NCBI GenBank assembly: GCA_038526245.1
Contig: JBCBGZ010000003.1
Span: 25,125-89,124 of the forward strand
Reading direction: 5' to 3'
Length of the DNA stretch: 64,000 nucleotides
Source of the DNA: UBA5336 sp038526245
GTDB lineage: Bacteria; Pseudomonadota; Alphaproteobacteria; Caulobacterales; Hyphomonadaceae
The position numbers and the translations under genes were made by a program. The notes under the pieces were generated by a model, which made no database searches, had not been told where the DNA came from, and saw only the letters and a list, made by a program, of their open reading frames with translations. Below are positions 53,976 to 62,414 of this stretch, piece after piece (position 1 is the stretch's first letter; each line of letters starts with the position of its first letter).

Positions 53976-54006
53976 GGGGCAGCAGTTGGATGCTGCCCCT
54001 TTTTTT
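53976..54006 (+). terminator. Intrinsic terminator after collar unit 1
   Basis: GGGGCAGCA (53976-53984), loop GTTGGA, TGCTGCCCC (53991-53999) and a run of seven T residues (54000-54006) form a textbook Rho-independent terminator. It separates the first collar triplet from the second, which then needs its own promoter in the 90 bp before 54096. Confidence 0.95.
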
Positions 54007-54095
54007 GTGCTTCCTCGTCGGGATTTTCTGAATTAACCATATGGGACAGGGGTGAGTGTGCTCCGTCCAATATGCGGTTCTTTTGGAGGTGCGAG

Positions 54096-54716
54096 ATGAT
54101 GAGGTCACTGGCTTTCGCGGCCGCGGCGCTACTATGGATGGCGCCAGGATCGGCAACTGCGCAGTCGGAGGCGCCATCCGACACGCCTTCGGCAAATGCC
54201 AGTGGGCAAGTCGGACAAGCGCTGGGCGAAGTTCGGGCCTTCGGATTTAACTATTGTCCGAGGGGCTGGCTTCCCGCCGATGGCAAACAGCAATCGGTAG
54301 CCACAAACATCCACCTCTTCTCGCTTTATGGCACGAAGTTCGGAGGCAATGGCACCACAAGTTTCGCCTTGCCAAACCTGATCGGACGACTTCCGGTCAA
54401 TACAGGTGGTGGGCAGGGCTTGAAGTATTGGGAGCAGGGCGAACAGGATGGCCAGTCCGAAGTGACCCAGATACCCGCCCACACCCACGACTTTGTGGCG
54501 TCCAGCGATATGGCCGATGCGGAGATCCTGGAAGGCCGGGCGCTGGCCACCTTTCCTCTGCCGGCCTATGCGCGGCCAACCGAACCGCCGAGCTTGCGCA
54601 TGAATTTCGCCTCAATCACCCCGAACTCAGGCGCGCGGACCCAGGACAACATGATGCCAACGCTGACGATCAACTATTGCGTCTCAATGTCGGGCGTCAT
54701 GCCCAGAAGGCCATAG
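54096..54716 (+). CDS. Secreted phage-tail-collar-like protein, type A2
   Basis: A 206-residue secreted collar-domain protein that starts the second unit. The signal peptide ends ATA|QS and is followed by a Ser/Pro/Ala stretch absent from A1 (SEAPSDTPSANAS). Shared with A1: GEVRAFGFNYCPRGW, RALATFPLPAYA, ASITPN, NMMPTLTINYCV. The HTH motif is PAHTHDF. A GGAGG ribosome binding site precedes the ATG ATG start. The frame open upstream of 54096 is not coding. Confidence 0.88.
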   Translation: MMRSLAFAAAALLWMAPGSATAQSEAPSDTPSANASGQVGQALGEVRAFGFNYCPRGWLPADGKQQSVATNIHLFSLYGTKFGGNGTTSFALPNLIGRLPVNTGGGQGLKYWEQGEQDGQSEVTQIPAHTHDFVASSDMADAEILEGRALATFPLPAYARPTEPPSLRMNFASITPNSGARTQDNMMPTLTINYCVSMSGVMPRRP

Positions 54717-54745
54717 CGGACCTTTTGCAAGCCAGAGGAAATTCC

Positions 54746-55357
54746 ATGTTTCAAGCCAGCACCAAGTGTTCGCTCGTAGCGATGATTGTGTCATTCGGCA
54801 TGTCGAGTGTCCCGGCGAACGCCCAGGAAGGGTACATCGGTGAAATTCGTATCCTGCCGTATGACTTCTGTCCCGAGGACTGGAGCCAGCTCAACGGACA
54901 GCAACTTGATCCGTCTCAGAATGCGGAGCTTTTTTCGGTGATCGGCGATACCTATGGCGGCAATGGTAGAACCGTATTTCGACTGCCGAATTCGCAGGGC
55001 CGGGTTCTGGTGCATGAAGGCGCAGGTTATCCCCTCGGCGCAGTAGGCGGCATTGAAAGCCAACCGGACTTTCCAGCGCACTCCCATGATGTACAGGGCT
55101 CTTCCCTGGATGGGGATTCGGAGAGCCCCCTCAATCGCGTGTTTGGGTCGGTGCCGTCGATCAATGCGTATGCTGGCGGCGAATTGTCAGAAGTCATGCA
55201 TCCGGCAACCGTGTCGACGTCAAATGGGCCACAGGCCGTAACAAACATACAGCCAAGCCTGGGGATACAGAGCTGCATTGCGGTCGACGGGCTTTATCCG
55301 TCTCGCCCCAGCGAAGCGGAAGCAGCCGCGGATCTCGGCGCGGAGGACATGAAATGA
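54746..55357 (+). CDS. Secreted phage-tail-collar-like protein, type B2
   Basis: A 203-residue secreted collar-domain protein, 29 bp after A2. The signal ends ANA|QE. Pattern: IGEIRILPYDFCPEDW, GDTYGGNGRTVFRLPNSQGR, the HSH variant of the histidine motif (PAHSHDV) and QPSLGIQSCIAVDG. Compared with B1 it has an extra C-terminal tail of about 17 residues (Ser/Glu/Ala-rich). It overlaps C2 by 4 bp (ATGA). A long upstream frame was rejected as non-coding. Confidence 0.87.
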   Translation: MFQASTKCSLVAMIVSFGMSSVPANAQEGYIGEIRILPYDFCPEDWSQLNGQQLDPSQNAELFSVIGDTYGGNGRTVFRLPNSQGRVLVHEGAGYPLGAVGGIESQPDFPAHSHDVQGSSLDGDSESPLNRVFGSVPSINAYAGGELSEVMHPATVSTSNGPQAVTNIQPSLGIQSCIAVDGLYPSRPSEAEAAADLGAEDMK

Positions 55358-55935
55358 GGCAAGCTTTGCGAACAGCAACCGTAGCAGCGGCGTTGATTGC
55401 GGCGTCGGCCGCGCCCGCATTCGCCCAGAATGCCTTTATCGGCGAGGTCCGTGCCTTTGCGAATACGTTTTGCCCGACCGGTTTTGCCGAGGCGAATGGC
55501 CAGATCATGTCGGTGACAGACCATCCGGACTTGTTCAATCTTTATGGTAGGCTCTACGGCGGAGACGGCGTCACAACCTTCGCTTTGCCCAACCTGGTCG
55601 GCCACGCCATGCAAGGCGGATACACAAGTTCTGGCAGGGCACCGCAACTCGGCAAGGTGTATGGCACCGAAACCACCACGCAAGCCATTGCCCACACCCA
55701 CGCGCTGATGGCATCGAAAGCGAACCCCACGGAGAATGAACCCGTTGGCGCGGGCATTCCGAGTCATGAGCGGCTCATGCCATTCAAGACCAATACCGGG
55801 CGCGATGTGGATTCGACCATGAACAGCGACGTTATTGCTTCGGCGGGCAACGAAGCCGGCGTCGAGAATCGCCAGCCCTTTCTGGTGGTTCGGTATTGCG
55901 TGGCTCTCAAGGGCGTCTACCCCCCAAAGCCCTAG
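55354..55935 (+). CDS. Secreted phage-tail-collar-like protein, type C2
   Basis: A 193-residue secreted collar-domain protein that closes the second unit. The signal ends AFA|QN. Pattern: IGEVRAFANTFCPTGFAEANGQ, LYGRLYGGDGVTTFALPNLVG, IAHTHAL, GAGIPSHERL and VENRQPFLVVRYCVALKG. It is the clear counterpart of C1. It overlaps the B2 stop (ATGA) and is followed 75 bp later by the SGNH gene without an obvious terminator, so read-through is possible. Confidence 0.88.
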   Translation: MRQALRTATVAAALIAASAAPAFAQNAFIGEVRAFANTFCPTGFAEANGQIMSVTDHPDLFNLYGRLYGGDGVTTFALPNLVGHAMQGGYTSSGRAPQLGKVYGTETTTQAIAHTHALMASKANPTENEPVGAGIPSHERLMPFKTNTGRDVDSTMNSDVIASAGNEAGVENRQPFLVVRYCVALKGVYPPKP

Positions 55936-56010
55936 TCACCTAAAATACATATGACGGGATCGCCCAGTCTGGCGGTCCCAATCTGGTTGGCACTTTCCAA
56001 GGCTGTCTCA

Positions 56011-57093
56011 ATGTCAAAAGCCAGACCCTTTATCTTTCTTTTCGTCCTTCTGGCGCTGGTGTGGCCGGCGGCATTTTACTTCCACAGACTGAACGCAAGC
56101 GATGACAACGCGTTTCGAGAGGTCGTCTCATCCGACGCGTTCAGGATGGGCTTGCGTTTGAAGTCTCCCGATGGATGCGTGGCGCTGGCCAGCATGGATC
56201 GACTGAACCTTGTCATCGTCGGCAACTCCCATGTGTTCGATGGGATCGACGTCCACGAACTTGCCGAAGCCTATCCGGGTAAATCCGTCGGCGTCTGCGC
56301 CCTGGGCCACTGGAACACCGATGCGTTCGCGCCGTTTCTGGGGTATCTGGATGATCAGGGGTTGGCGCCCGAGCGAGTGATCTGGGTCGCAGATTTGGGA
56401 ACGCTAGGTGTCGTTCCGACGTCGGCAGAATTCCAAACCTATTACGAAGCGCTGTTCTCTGAGCCGAGTGTGCGGGCGGAAACGCAGGATGTCTGGACCG
56501 AGAACATTGAAAACGGGCGACCTGCCCTTGGGGTGAGCGAAACAGACTATGCAAATGGTCTGGCGCAGATGCATGAGGCACTTGCCGATGTCGATCCGCA
56601 AAACGTGGAGGCGATTGTGCGCGCCCATGATCTCCACGACGAGATTGCCACACGCCAACTCTTGAAGCAGCTTGAGCTCAACCCGCGCAATGATCGCAAC
56701 TTACGCCAATTGTGTGCGGGCATCACGCAGCGCTCCATAACGTTGGACATCGTCGTGTATCCGCTCCTCCCGACCACCATCGAATTGGGAGACGCCGGGA
56801 CGGCAGATACCGAACTTGCAATGGATATTGGCGGGTATCTGACTGAAACGATGGAATGCGCGCGGCGTGTCGTGGACGCCCCGCTCGCAGAATGGCAGCT
56901 GGACGCGCGCCACTTCATCAATCGATGGGACACGCCCGGTTATGACTACGGTCTCTGGAACGACGCCGAGTCGTTTGCGGCCCGCTACGATGCGCTCAGC
57001 GGACCTGATCGCGCCCGCCTCTTCGATACAGACCACCTGAACCCGGTCGGCGCAAAAATATTCACTCGAGAACTTGTCCGCCGCCTGGATTAA
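56011..57093 (+). CDS. Membrane-anchored SGNH-type hydrolase/acyltransferase-like protein
   Basis: A 360-residue protein with an N-terminal membrane anchor (about residues 7-24) and an SGNH-like domain outside. The nucleophile block is VIVGNSHVFDG (Ser73) and the C-terminal Asp/His pair is in DTDHLNPVG (Asp339/341, His342). This resembles AlgX/AlgJ-type or DUF1574-like partners that pass acetyl groups from MBOAT proteins to extracellular polymers. I used the ATG at 56011 (MSKARPFIF); the upstream frame to 55951 is possible. It is 75 bp downstream of the collar genes. Confidence 0.78.
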   Translation: MSKARPFIFLFVLLALVWPAAFYFHRLNASDDNAFREVVSSDAFRMGLRLKSPDGCVALASMDRLNLVIVGNSHVFDGIDVHELAEAYPGKSVGVCALGHWNTDAFAPFLGYLDDQGLAPERVIWVADLGTLGVVPTSAEFQTYYEALFSEPSVRAETQDVWTENIENGRPALGVSETDYANGLAQMHEALADVDPQNVEAIVRAHDLHDEIATRQLLKQLELNPRNDRNLRQLCAGITQRSITLDIVVYPLLPTTIELGDAGTADTELAMDIGGYLTETMECARRVVDAPLAEWQLDARHFINRWDTPGYDYGLWNDAESFAARYDALSGPDRARLFDTDHLNPVGAKIFTRELVRRLD

Positions 57094-57129
57094 GCGGCGC
57101 GTGAGGGACAAACACCGGATCGGGCTTTT

Positions 57130-57684
57130 TTAGTGATCCAGCGAGTAATAGGCGCAGGATCGTGCATCTAGCGGCTGAGAGCACGCCCAAATTCGCGCGA
57201 AGGACATCCGTCCATCTTCAGACCGGTCTGGTTGGTTGCGAATGTCGACCAGTGTTTCGGCCTGTAAATCGTTTTCAACGATCTCGAGTTTGGGGCCGGA
57301 ATAGAGCGCAACCCGCCCAAGCTGCACGCGTTCATTGAGGCTTTTCCAACCAGAGAGCGTGAGCTGGCGCACATAGCGGGCCAGGTCCTGCTCTCCGTAT
57401 TCTGCTGCCAGACTGGACAGGAGTTTGGCGCCCGCGCCGCGCTTTGGGAACTCGGCAAAAATACAGGTAACGGTGATACCATCCTCAGTCAGCGCCTTGA
57501 TGTTTCGCAGCACCTTGGACGCCGCCGGCGTCTGGGGTGACCGCGCGAGCAGCAAAATCGTGCGGTCTTCATTGGCGGCGGTTCGTTTGGCCTGGTCTGC
57601 CAACGTACGGAAACTCTCGCTCCACCGTTCGTTCGCCGTAGGGCGCGCAGTATTTGGTGCGGATGAGTGTGCAGCTGTGGCCAT
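57130..57684 (-). CDS. Hypothetical protein
   Basis: A 184-residue, probably cytoplasmic protein with no signal peptide or membrane segment. It has an alpha/beta pattern (DRTILLLARS, GITVTCIFAEFP) and a phosphate- or nucleotide-binding-like feel, and a Cys-containing end (WACSQPLDARSCAYYSL). No family recognised. It converges with the SGNH gene (gap 36 bp). Confidence 0.6.
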   Translation of the reverse strand: MATAAHSSAPNTARPTANERWSESFRTLADQAKRTAANEDRTILLLARSPQTPAASKVLRNIKALTEDGITVTCIFAEFPKRGAGAKLLSSLAAEYGEQDLARYVRQLTLSGWKSLNERVQLGRVALYSGPKLEIVENDLQAETLVDIRNQPDRSEDGRMSFARIWACSQPLDARSCAYYSLDH

Positions 57685-57787
57685 GGAGCAGTCCAGTATT
57701 AGCTCGGTCTGATGTCCACTAAGCCGTCATTTGGTTACTGGGCGGCTAACCCAGAGGCTGCATCGCCAATTGGAACTTAGAACGGGC

Positions 57788-59890
57788 CTAGCTGGAGGGT
57801 TGGTTGCGCTCCGGCCCATTGCCGGCGTTCGCGCTCCCGTCAGGGTCTATCCCGTTGGCTCGATAGTCCTCGGGATTTGAAATCTTCTCGTCATCGCCGG
57901 CCACACGATCGGCCAGCCCATTCACAGACTTTTCGATCCGGATACTGATGGCGGTGAGAAGCGTGGCGATGGCTGTGGCGATGCCCTGTCCCTTCCGCCG
58001 CTTGACAGATGGTCCAGCGTCTGCAGCACGCGGGTCAGGCATATCACCGATATAGAGTGCGTGGATGAGGGCCTCATTTGCCTTTTCCCGGTCCAGCATC
58101 ACGACGAGGGGGCTATAGTCTCGCGGAAGATCGTCCTCGCCGAAGTCGAACAGTTCTGCATGGTCGGGCATGTTCTCTGTGATGAGGCGGCGCTTCAGGT
58201 CTTCGATGTCATAGGGGACTTGCCTTGCGTAGTCGCTCGCCAGCCAGGCGCGTAGAATGTCCCTGATCTTGTGGGCGTTATCGTCTTTTGAGGGGGGCGG
58301 GGCGAAGAAAAAGTCGTCTCGGTCCACAACGAAACGGTATTCATTAATCAATCCGAAGCGGCCTTCCTCATCCAGTTGCTCCACAAGAAGGGGGACGTGG
58401 TAGGGGTTCAGTTCATCGGTATGGAACTGGTGAAGTTTCTCGAGCTTGCGAGCGCGCTGCGAGCGCGAGAAGGACTCCGCAATCGCCGAGAAAAACAACA
58501 GGACATCAACCACCAATGCGACAGACAATGGAAAGCGGTCGCGCGGCGTAAGCCGGGGCAGGGCCTCTTCCACAACCCGGTCGGTTGGTTGGGTGTTGCG
58601 GCTTGTCCCATTGCGCGCGGCGGCTCCGGCTGTGTTGCGCACTCCGGCTTCCGTTGAAGGTTCCAGTGTCGAGGTCGTCACCGTCGAGGTGATTGCATCG
58701 CGCGCTTCTGCATCACGGTTGCCACCGCCAAAGGGCCACAGTGTCCCAAGACTGCCCAGCATACGGTCAACGGCTTCGCGTGTCCCTGCAGCGCCGCCAA
58801 AGGATGGCAATGTCGGGACGCGCACAGACGGCAAATTGTTGAGCGCGTTTGATGCAGTGTAGAGTTCATTGGCGGCTGGTGGTGAAAAGCACTCGTAGAC
58901 AGTGCCATTCGGGTCGTCCCTGCGGCGCAGACCGCGCGTGTTGTACTCGTCGGCCCAGGCCCGAAACTGGTTTGAGACGGAGAGAATGGACTGATCCTGA
59001 GCAAGCGCGTTGATTTCAGCGCTGGCGGCAAACGCGCGGCGCCGAGCTTCGGCGAATACGCGCTCACGCCTCTCCACATCGGAGATCTCGATGTTGGTCG
59101 GCTCAGCCGTAGCGGCGTCAAGCGGTTCACCTGTTTCTGAAGTCTCGGGTTCCAAGGGCTGTTGCTGGGACGGCTCCTCCCGAAGTTCTTCGACCTGTGG
59201 AAGGTAGTCGCGTAGCTCCTGGATCGATGGCGTGAAAACATCGAACCGTGCCTGCAGGCGTTCCACCTGCTGGTCCATCTCTCCGGCGCGGCGCATGCGA
59301 TGGCGCATGCGTGGACCAGGTCCGGGTGGGGAACTATCGCCGCACGTGCCGCCGGATGTTCGCTCTGTCTCTGCCAGCGTTTCGAACTCCGTGCTCAGAT
59401 TATCCAGCAGGATGATTGTTGAGCCAATTCCAGATGCCGCCGTCTCGATTTCGGAGACGAACTCTTCGAGGCGCTCCACCGCAACATCAATCGACTGGCG
59501 TTGGGCCTCCATATACTTCCAGTAAAATGTGAAGCCGAAAGTCACCGAAAAGATGAGCAAGACGATGTAGACGGGCAGAAAAAGGGCGCCCTTCCCAAAG
59601 GGCTTTCGCAGGAAAGCCCGCAGATAGTGCACCATCGCCAGCGTGGCGAGCAGGACGAGAATGAAGAGCACCGCGTCGGTCACGAAGCTGCCAAAAGCGC
59701 CGTCTGGCACATCGCCTGAGCGCACTATCTGGCGCAGCCCGACAAATGTGCCGACAAAGGAAAGCGCACTGAATCCCCAGATAAACAGCGTAGCGCTACC
59801 GGGGTCTTCGGCATGCTCGTGCATCTTTTCCAGGCTGTTCAGCCTGATTTGCGCCGCCTTGATCCGATCTTCTGATGGTTCATTGCTCAT
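57788..59890 (-). CDS. Large hypothetical membrane protein with disordered periplasmic/loop region
   Basis: A 700-residue protein. Near the N-terminus are about three membrane segments (residues 32-55, 65-85 and 100-120), then a helical, probably coiled-coil region (RQSIDVAVERLEEFVSEIE), a long Pro/Glu/Gln/Thr-rich disordered part and a further membrane segment (PLSVALVVDVLLFFSAIAE, about residue 455). The C-terminal 220 residues are cytoplasmic-looking with charged helices. The ATG at 59890 (MSNEPSEDRIK) follows AGAGGA; the upstream frame overlaps the next gene and was rejected. Function unknown; linked by 34 bp to the PBP gene upstream. Confidence 0.68.
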   Translation of the reverse strand: MSNEPSEDRIKAAQIRLNSLEKMHEHAEDPGSATLFIWGFSALSFVGTFVGLRQIVRSGDVPDGAFGSFVTDAVLFILVLLATLAMVHYLRAFLRKPFGKGALFLPVYIVLLIFSVTFGFTFYWKYMEAQRQSIDVAVERLEEFVSEIETAASGIGSTIILLDNLSTEFETLAETERTSGGTCGDSSPPGPGPRMRHRMRRAGEMDQQVERLQARFDVFTPSIQELRDYLPQVEELREEPSQQQPLEPETSETGEPLDAATAEPTNIEISDVERRERVFAEARRRAFAASAEINALAQDQSILSVSNQFRAWADEYNTRGLRRRDDPNGTVYECFSPPAANELYTASNALNNLPSVRVPTLPSFGGAAGTREAVDRMLGSLGTLWPFGGGNRDAEARDAITSTVTTSTLEPSTEAGVRNTAGAAARNGTSRNTQPTDRVVEEALPRLTPRDRFPLSVALVVDVLLFFSAIAESFSRSQRARKLEKLHQFHTDELNPYHVPLLVEQLDEEGRFGLINEYRFVVDRDDFFFAPPPSKDDNAHKIRDILRAWLASDYARQVPYDIEDLKRRLITENMPDHAELFDFGEDDLPRDYSPLVVMLDREKANEALIHALYIGDMPDPRAADAGPSVKRRKGQGIATAIATLLTAISIRIEKSVNGLADRVAGDDEKISNPEDYRANGIDPDGSANAGNGPERNQPSS

Positions 59891-59924
59891 GAAGCAGGAT
59901 CCTCTTGGGCCAATGGCGCGGCGT

Positions 59925-62414
59925 TCATTTGTTTGTTTCCAGATCGTGCAGGACCGTGTCCACGACTTCTGACAGCCAGCCGGCACCACCGTCACGCGCG
60001 AAGGGCACGGAAATGTCCCCAGATCCGGCAGTAACCACATAGGTGTAGGCTCTGCCGTCTGTGAAGCGGATCGCGCCTGCCAGCCACCAGTCAGATTCAT
60101 TAAACCCGTTCTTTTCGGGGGCGGGCACCGTGCCTGTTTTGGCGATGTGAAGCCGCACGGCCGGATTCTCAGAGGCACACCAGTCTCGAAGCTGGCGAAG
60201 GGAGGCCAGGCCGTCATTGTCTCGATAGCAAAGGGGCGCTTCGAGGACTTCGCGCACAAAGCGGCCGTTTCCTGGCGCCAGAATGTCTGACAGCTTCACC
60301 GTTTCGGCGTCGGCGTCTGTAAGCCCTTCGTCCAGGTAGGTGTCGGTTGTCGGATTGAAGCGACGCCAACGTTCAATGAGGTGGGGGCGCGTAATTTCAG
60401 CGTCAAAGTCGCCTTCAGCATAAGCCAAAGCCATTTGCATCAGCGTATGTACAGTGTGGGGGCGAGCGGAGTAGTTGCCGAGCGCAACATTGGTTGCTGG
60501 AGGAGTGCGCTGGTCTTCCCGGGGCAGGTTGAACCCTGCACGCGCCATGAAATCTTCTATTCGCAGCGTGTTGACCTGAGCACTGAGCACATTGACGGTC
60601 GCGGCGTTGAGGGATTCTGCGAACGCCTTCTCGATCAACACGCTGGGATAGCCGCCTGTGAATGAGACCGGGCTCATGCATTTTTCGGTCAAACCATCAG
60701 GGCACCGATTGCTGACGGGGGTGCGCAGGCTCACGCCGCCGGACTCGCCGATCAGCAGTGCGGCGGCCACTTTGCCGATCGAGGCGACAGACCGAAACTC
60801 CGAGTCAAGAATATAGCGCCCGTTCCCAAAGTTCCCCACATCTCGCCTTTGCGCCGCACCGCCTAAATAGTTTGCGTCAAAGCCCGTATTGACCAATCGA
60901 ATGATCCGGCCTTGTTCGTCCGCGACGGCGACCATAATGGGCACCCCCGCATTCTTTTCGAGCAGGAACGGAACGGTCCGGGTGGCTTCCGCATCTGGGT
61001 CCAGCGATTTGCCCCAACGTTCCGGTGACGTCAGCGTTCCGGGAAGCAGCACACCGCGCCGGCCTGCATTGTCTTCAAGGCGGGCGACTGCGCCGTTCAT
61101 CGCCTGGGCGAGGCGAAGATTGCGCGGCATATCAAGCGTAAGTGCGACTTCAGTGGCCTGTCCGCGCCATGGATTACGGTCCTGTTGCCAATCTGTGTCG
61201 AGGGTATCGGCGAGTGACGCAACAATCTCGGATTGGACCCCATAGGTCACGAGCCAGGATGCTATGCGCTGGGGTCCAACACGTGGCCCCGCCGAGTGGG
61301 CCAGCAGCGGCGCGATATAGGGCTCAAGATCCGGATCAACGAAGGGAAGTTCCTCTGTGTGCAGCCTGAGCAGGCGGGCCCGGGCTGCGGCTCTCACCGC
61401 AGGGTCTGAAATCACGGGCTCGCCATCGGCCAGAATAGCATTTGGGCTGGCGCACTGAAGGGCTCGGCCCGGATTGTCCTCGCTGCCAATATGGCGCTGA
61501 AGCGCGCTGGCCCGGTCTGCCTTGTCCTGGCGGATTCGCAGCGGCTGGCGCACCATGGCGGACAGGACCAACTCTTCCGCAGGGTCCAGATCATGGGCCG
61601 AGCGACCGAAAATGATGCGGCCAGCTGCCTCGATGCCAAAGACATCCTGCTCATCGCCCACCGCCTGCACCAGGGCGATATGTTGGACGATCCAGGCCCG
61701 TAGCCTTTGGGAGTCGTGGCGACCGCCGAGTTGTCGGCGCAGCGTTGGGGCCACATGCCACTCGGAGAGTTTACGAACGAACGGGTTGGAGTTGTGAGAG
61801 TAGCTCTTCCAGATCGAACGGGCCAATTGCATTTCCAGCGTAGATCCGCCCGCCGGGCGAACCGGGCGGCCCGCCCTCACACTGCCAGCAATCATCCGGA
61901 ATGGGATGAGCAGCGTGCCGGTGAATGACACCCCATAAGGATTGTCCCATGTGCCGCGGCGAACATCCTCATGGTAGACGAGGCAACGCCAGAAGAAGTC
62001 CGGCGCGTCCGCTAATGGAATAGACTTATGGTCGGGATCCAGAACGAACCCGCTATACTGGGTTCGTCCGCCCAATTCACCCAAATGGTCTGTTTCGAAG
62101 CTAGAGTTGAGAACGCCGACAAATCGCTCCTCGGAATCCAGCATGGCAACGCCGCGGGCGCGGATCGCGGCGCGCTCGAAATCCGCCCAGATATCGTCAT
62201 CGCTGAACTTGGTGATGTGGGGGTGGACCCATGCAATATAGGCGGAGAATGTCGGCCAAAGCAGAAACAGAAATCCTGCCGAAAGCGCACCGGACCAAAA
62301 CAGAAGGCGAAGCCGGATATCTGTTTTGATTGCCGATCGCAGGCGACTGAACAGCAGCCGTCGCTTCTCGCGCGTTTTCACGGCTCGAAATTGTCTCAAC
62401 GCGAAGGCTTTCAA
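59925..62414 (-). CDS. Divergent class A penicillin-binding protein (transglycosylase/transpeptidase)
   Basis: An 829-residue bifunctional peptidoglycan synthase. One N-terminal membrane segment (LFWSGALSAGFLFLLWPTF) precedes a glycosyltransferase 51 domain with the motif GGSTLEMQLARSIW at about 190 and an ED-containing segment (YHEDVRRG) in the catalytic-Glu region. The transpeptidase domain has SxxK (SIGKV, about 543), SxN-like SLNAA and KTG (about 758). The GT motif differs from the usual GGSTITQQL and an unusual region of about 200 residues separates the two domains, so it is a divergent member. Confidence 0.82.
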   Translation of the reverse strand: MKAFALRQFRAVKTREKRRLLFSRLRSAIKTDIRLRLLFWSGALSAGFLFLLWPTFSAYIAWVHPHITKFSDDDIWADFERAAIRARGVAMLDSEERFVGVLNSSFETDHLGELGGRTQYSGFVLDPDHKSIPLADAPDFFWRCLVYHEDVRRGTWDNPYGVSFTGTLLIPFRMIAGSVRAGRPVRPAGGSTLEMQLARSIWKSYSHNSNPFVRKLSEWHVAPTLRRQLGGRHDSQRLRAWIVQHIALVQAVGDEQDVFGIEAAGRIIFGRSAHDLDPAEELVLSAMVRQPLRIRQDKADRASALQRHIGSEDNPGRALQCASPNAILADGEPVISDPAVRAAARARLLRLHTEELPFVDPDLEPYIAPLLAHSAGPRVGPQRIASWLVTYGVQSEIVASLADTLDTDWQQDRNPWRGQATEVALTLDMPRNLRLAQAMNGAVARLEDNAGRRGVLLPGTLTSPERWGKSLDPDAEATRTVPFLLEKNAGVPIMVAVADEQGRIIRLVNTGFDANYLGGAAQRRDVGNFGNGRYILDSEFRSVASIGKVAAALLIGESGGVSLRTPVSNRCPDGLTEKCMSPVSFTGGYPSVLIEKAFAESLNAATVNVLSAQVNTLRIEDFMARAGFNLPREDQRTPPATNVALGNYSARPHTVHTLMQMALAYAEGDFDAEITRPHLIERWRRFNPTTDTYLDEGLTDADAETVKLSDILAPGNGRFVREVLEAPLCYRDNDGLASLRQLRDWCASENPAVRLHIAKTGTVPAPEKNGFNESDWWLAGAIRFTDGRAYTYVVTAGSGDISVPFARDGGAGWLSEVVDTVLHDLETNK

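Larger units (their letters stand above)
52106..55935 (+). repeat. Tandem duplication of a three-gene collar unit (A1-B1-C1 / A2-B2-C2)
   Basis: Six collar-domain genes occur in the order A-B-C-A-B-C. Type-specific motifs pair A1 with A2 (ALATFP, ASIxPN, MPTL), B1 with B2 (EIRI, VMH, NIQPS) and C1 with C2 (FANTFCP, GAGIPSH, VENRQP). The simplest explanation is an ancient duplication of a whole three-gene unit, with the terminator at 53976 marking the junction. DNA identity is low by eye, so the duplication is old. Confidence 0.8.

Noticed and set aside
53811..54095. Upstream extension of collar gene A2
   Set aside because: It crosses the C1 end and a strong terminator and removes the signal peptide from the N-terminus.
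54254..54745. Upstream extension of collar gene B2
   Set aside because: It is out of frame with A2 and carries no collar motifs; the ATG at 54746 has a ribosome binding site and signal peptide.
57094..57129. Possible terminator after the SGNH gene
   Set aside because: There is a T-run (CTTTTTT) but the preceding inverted repeat is too short to support a stable stem.
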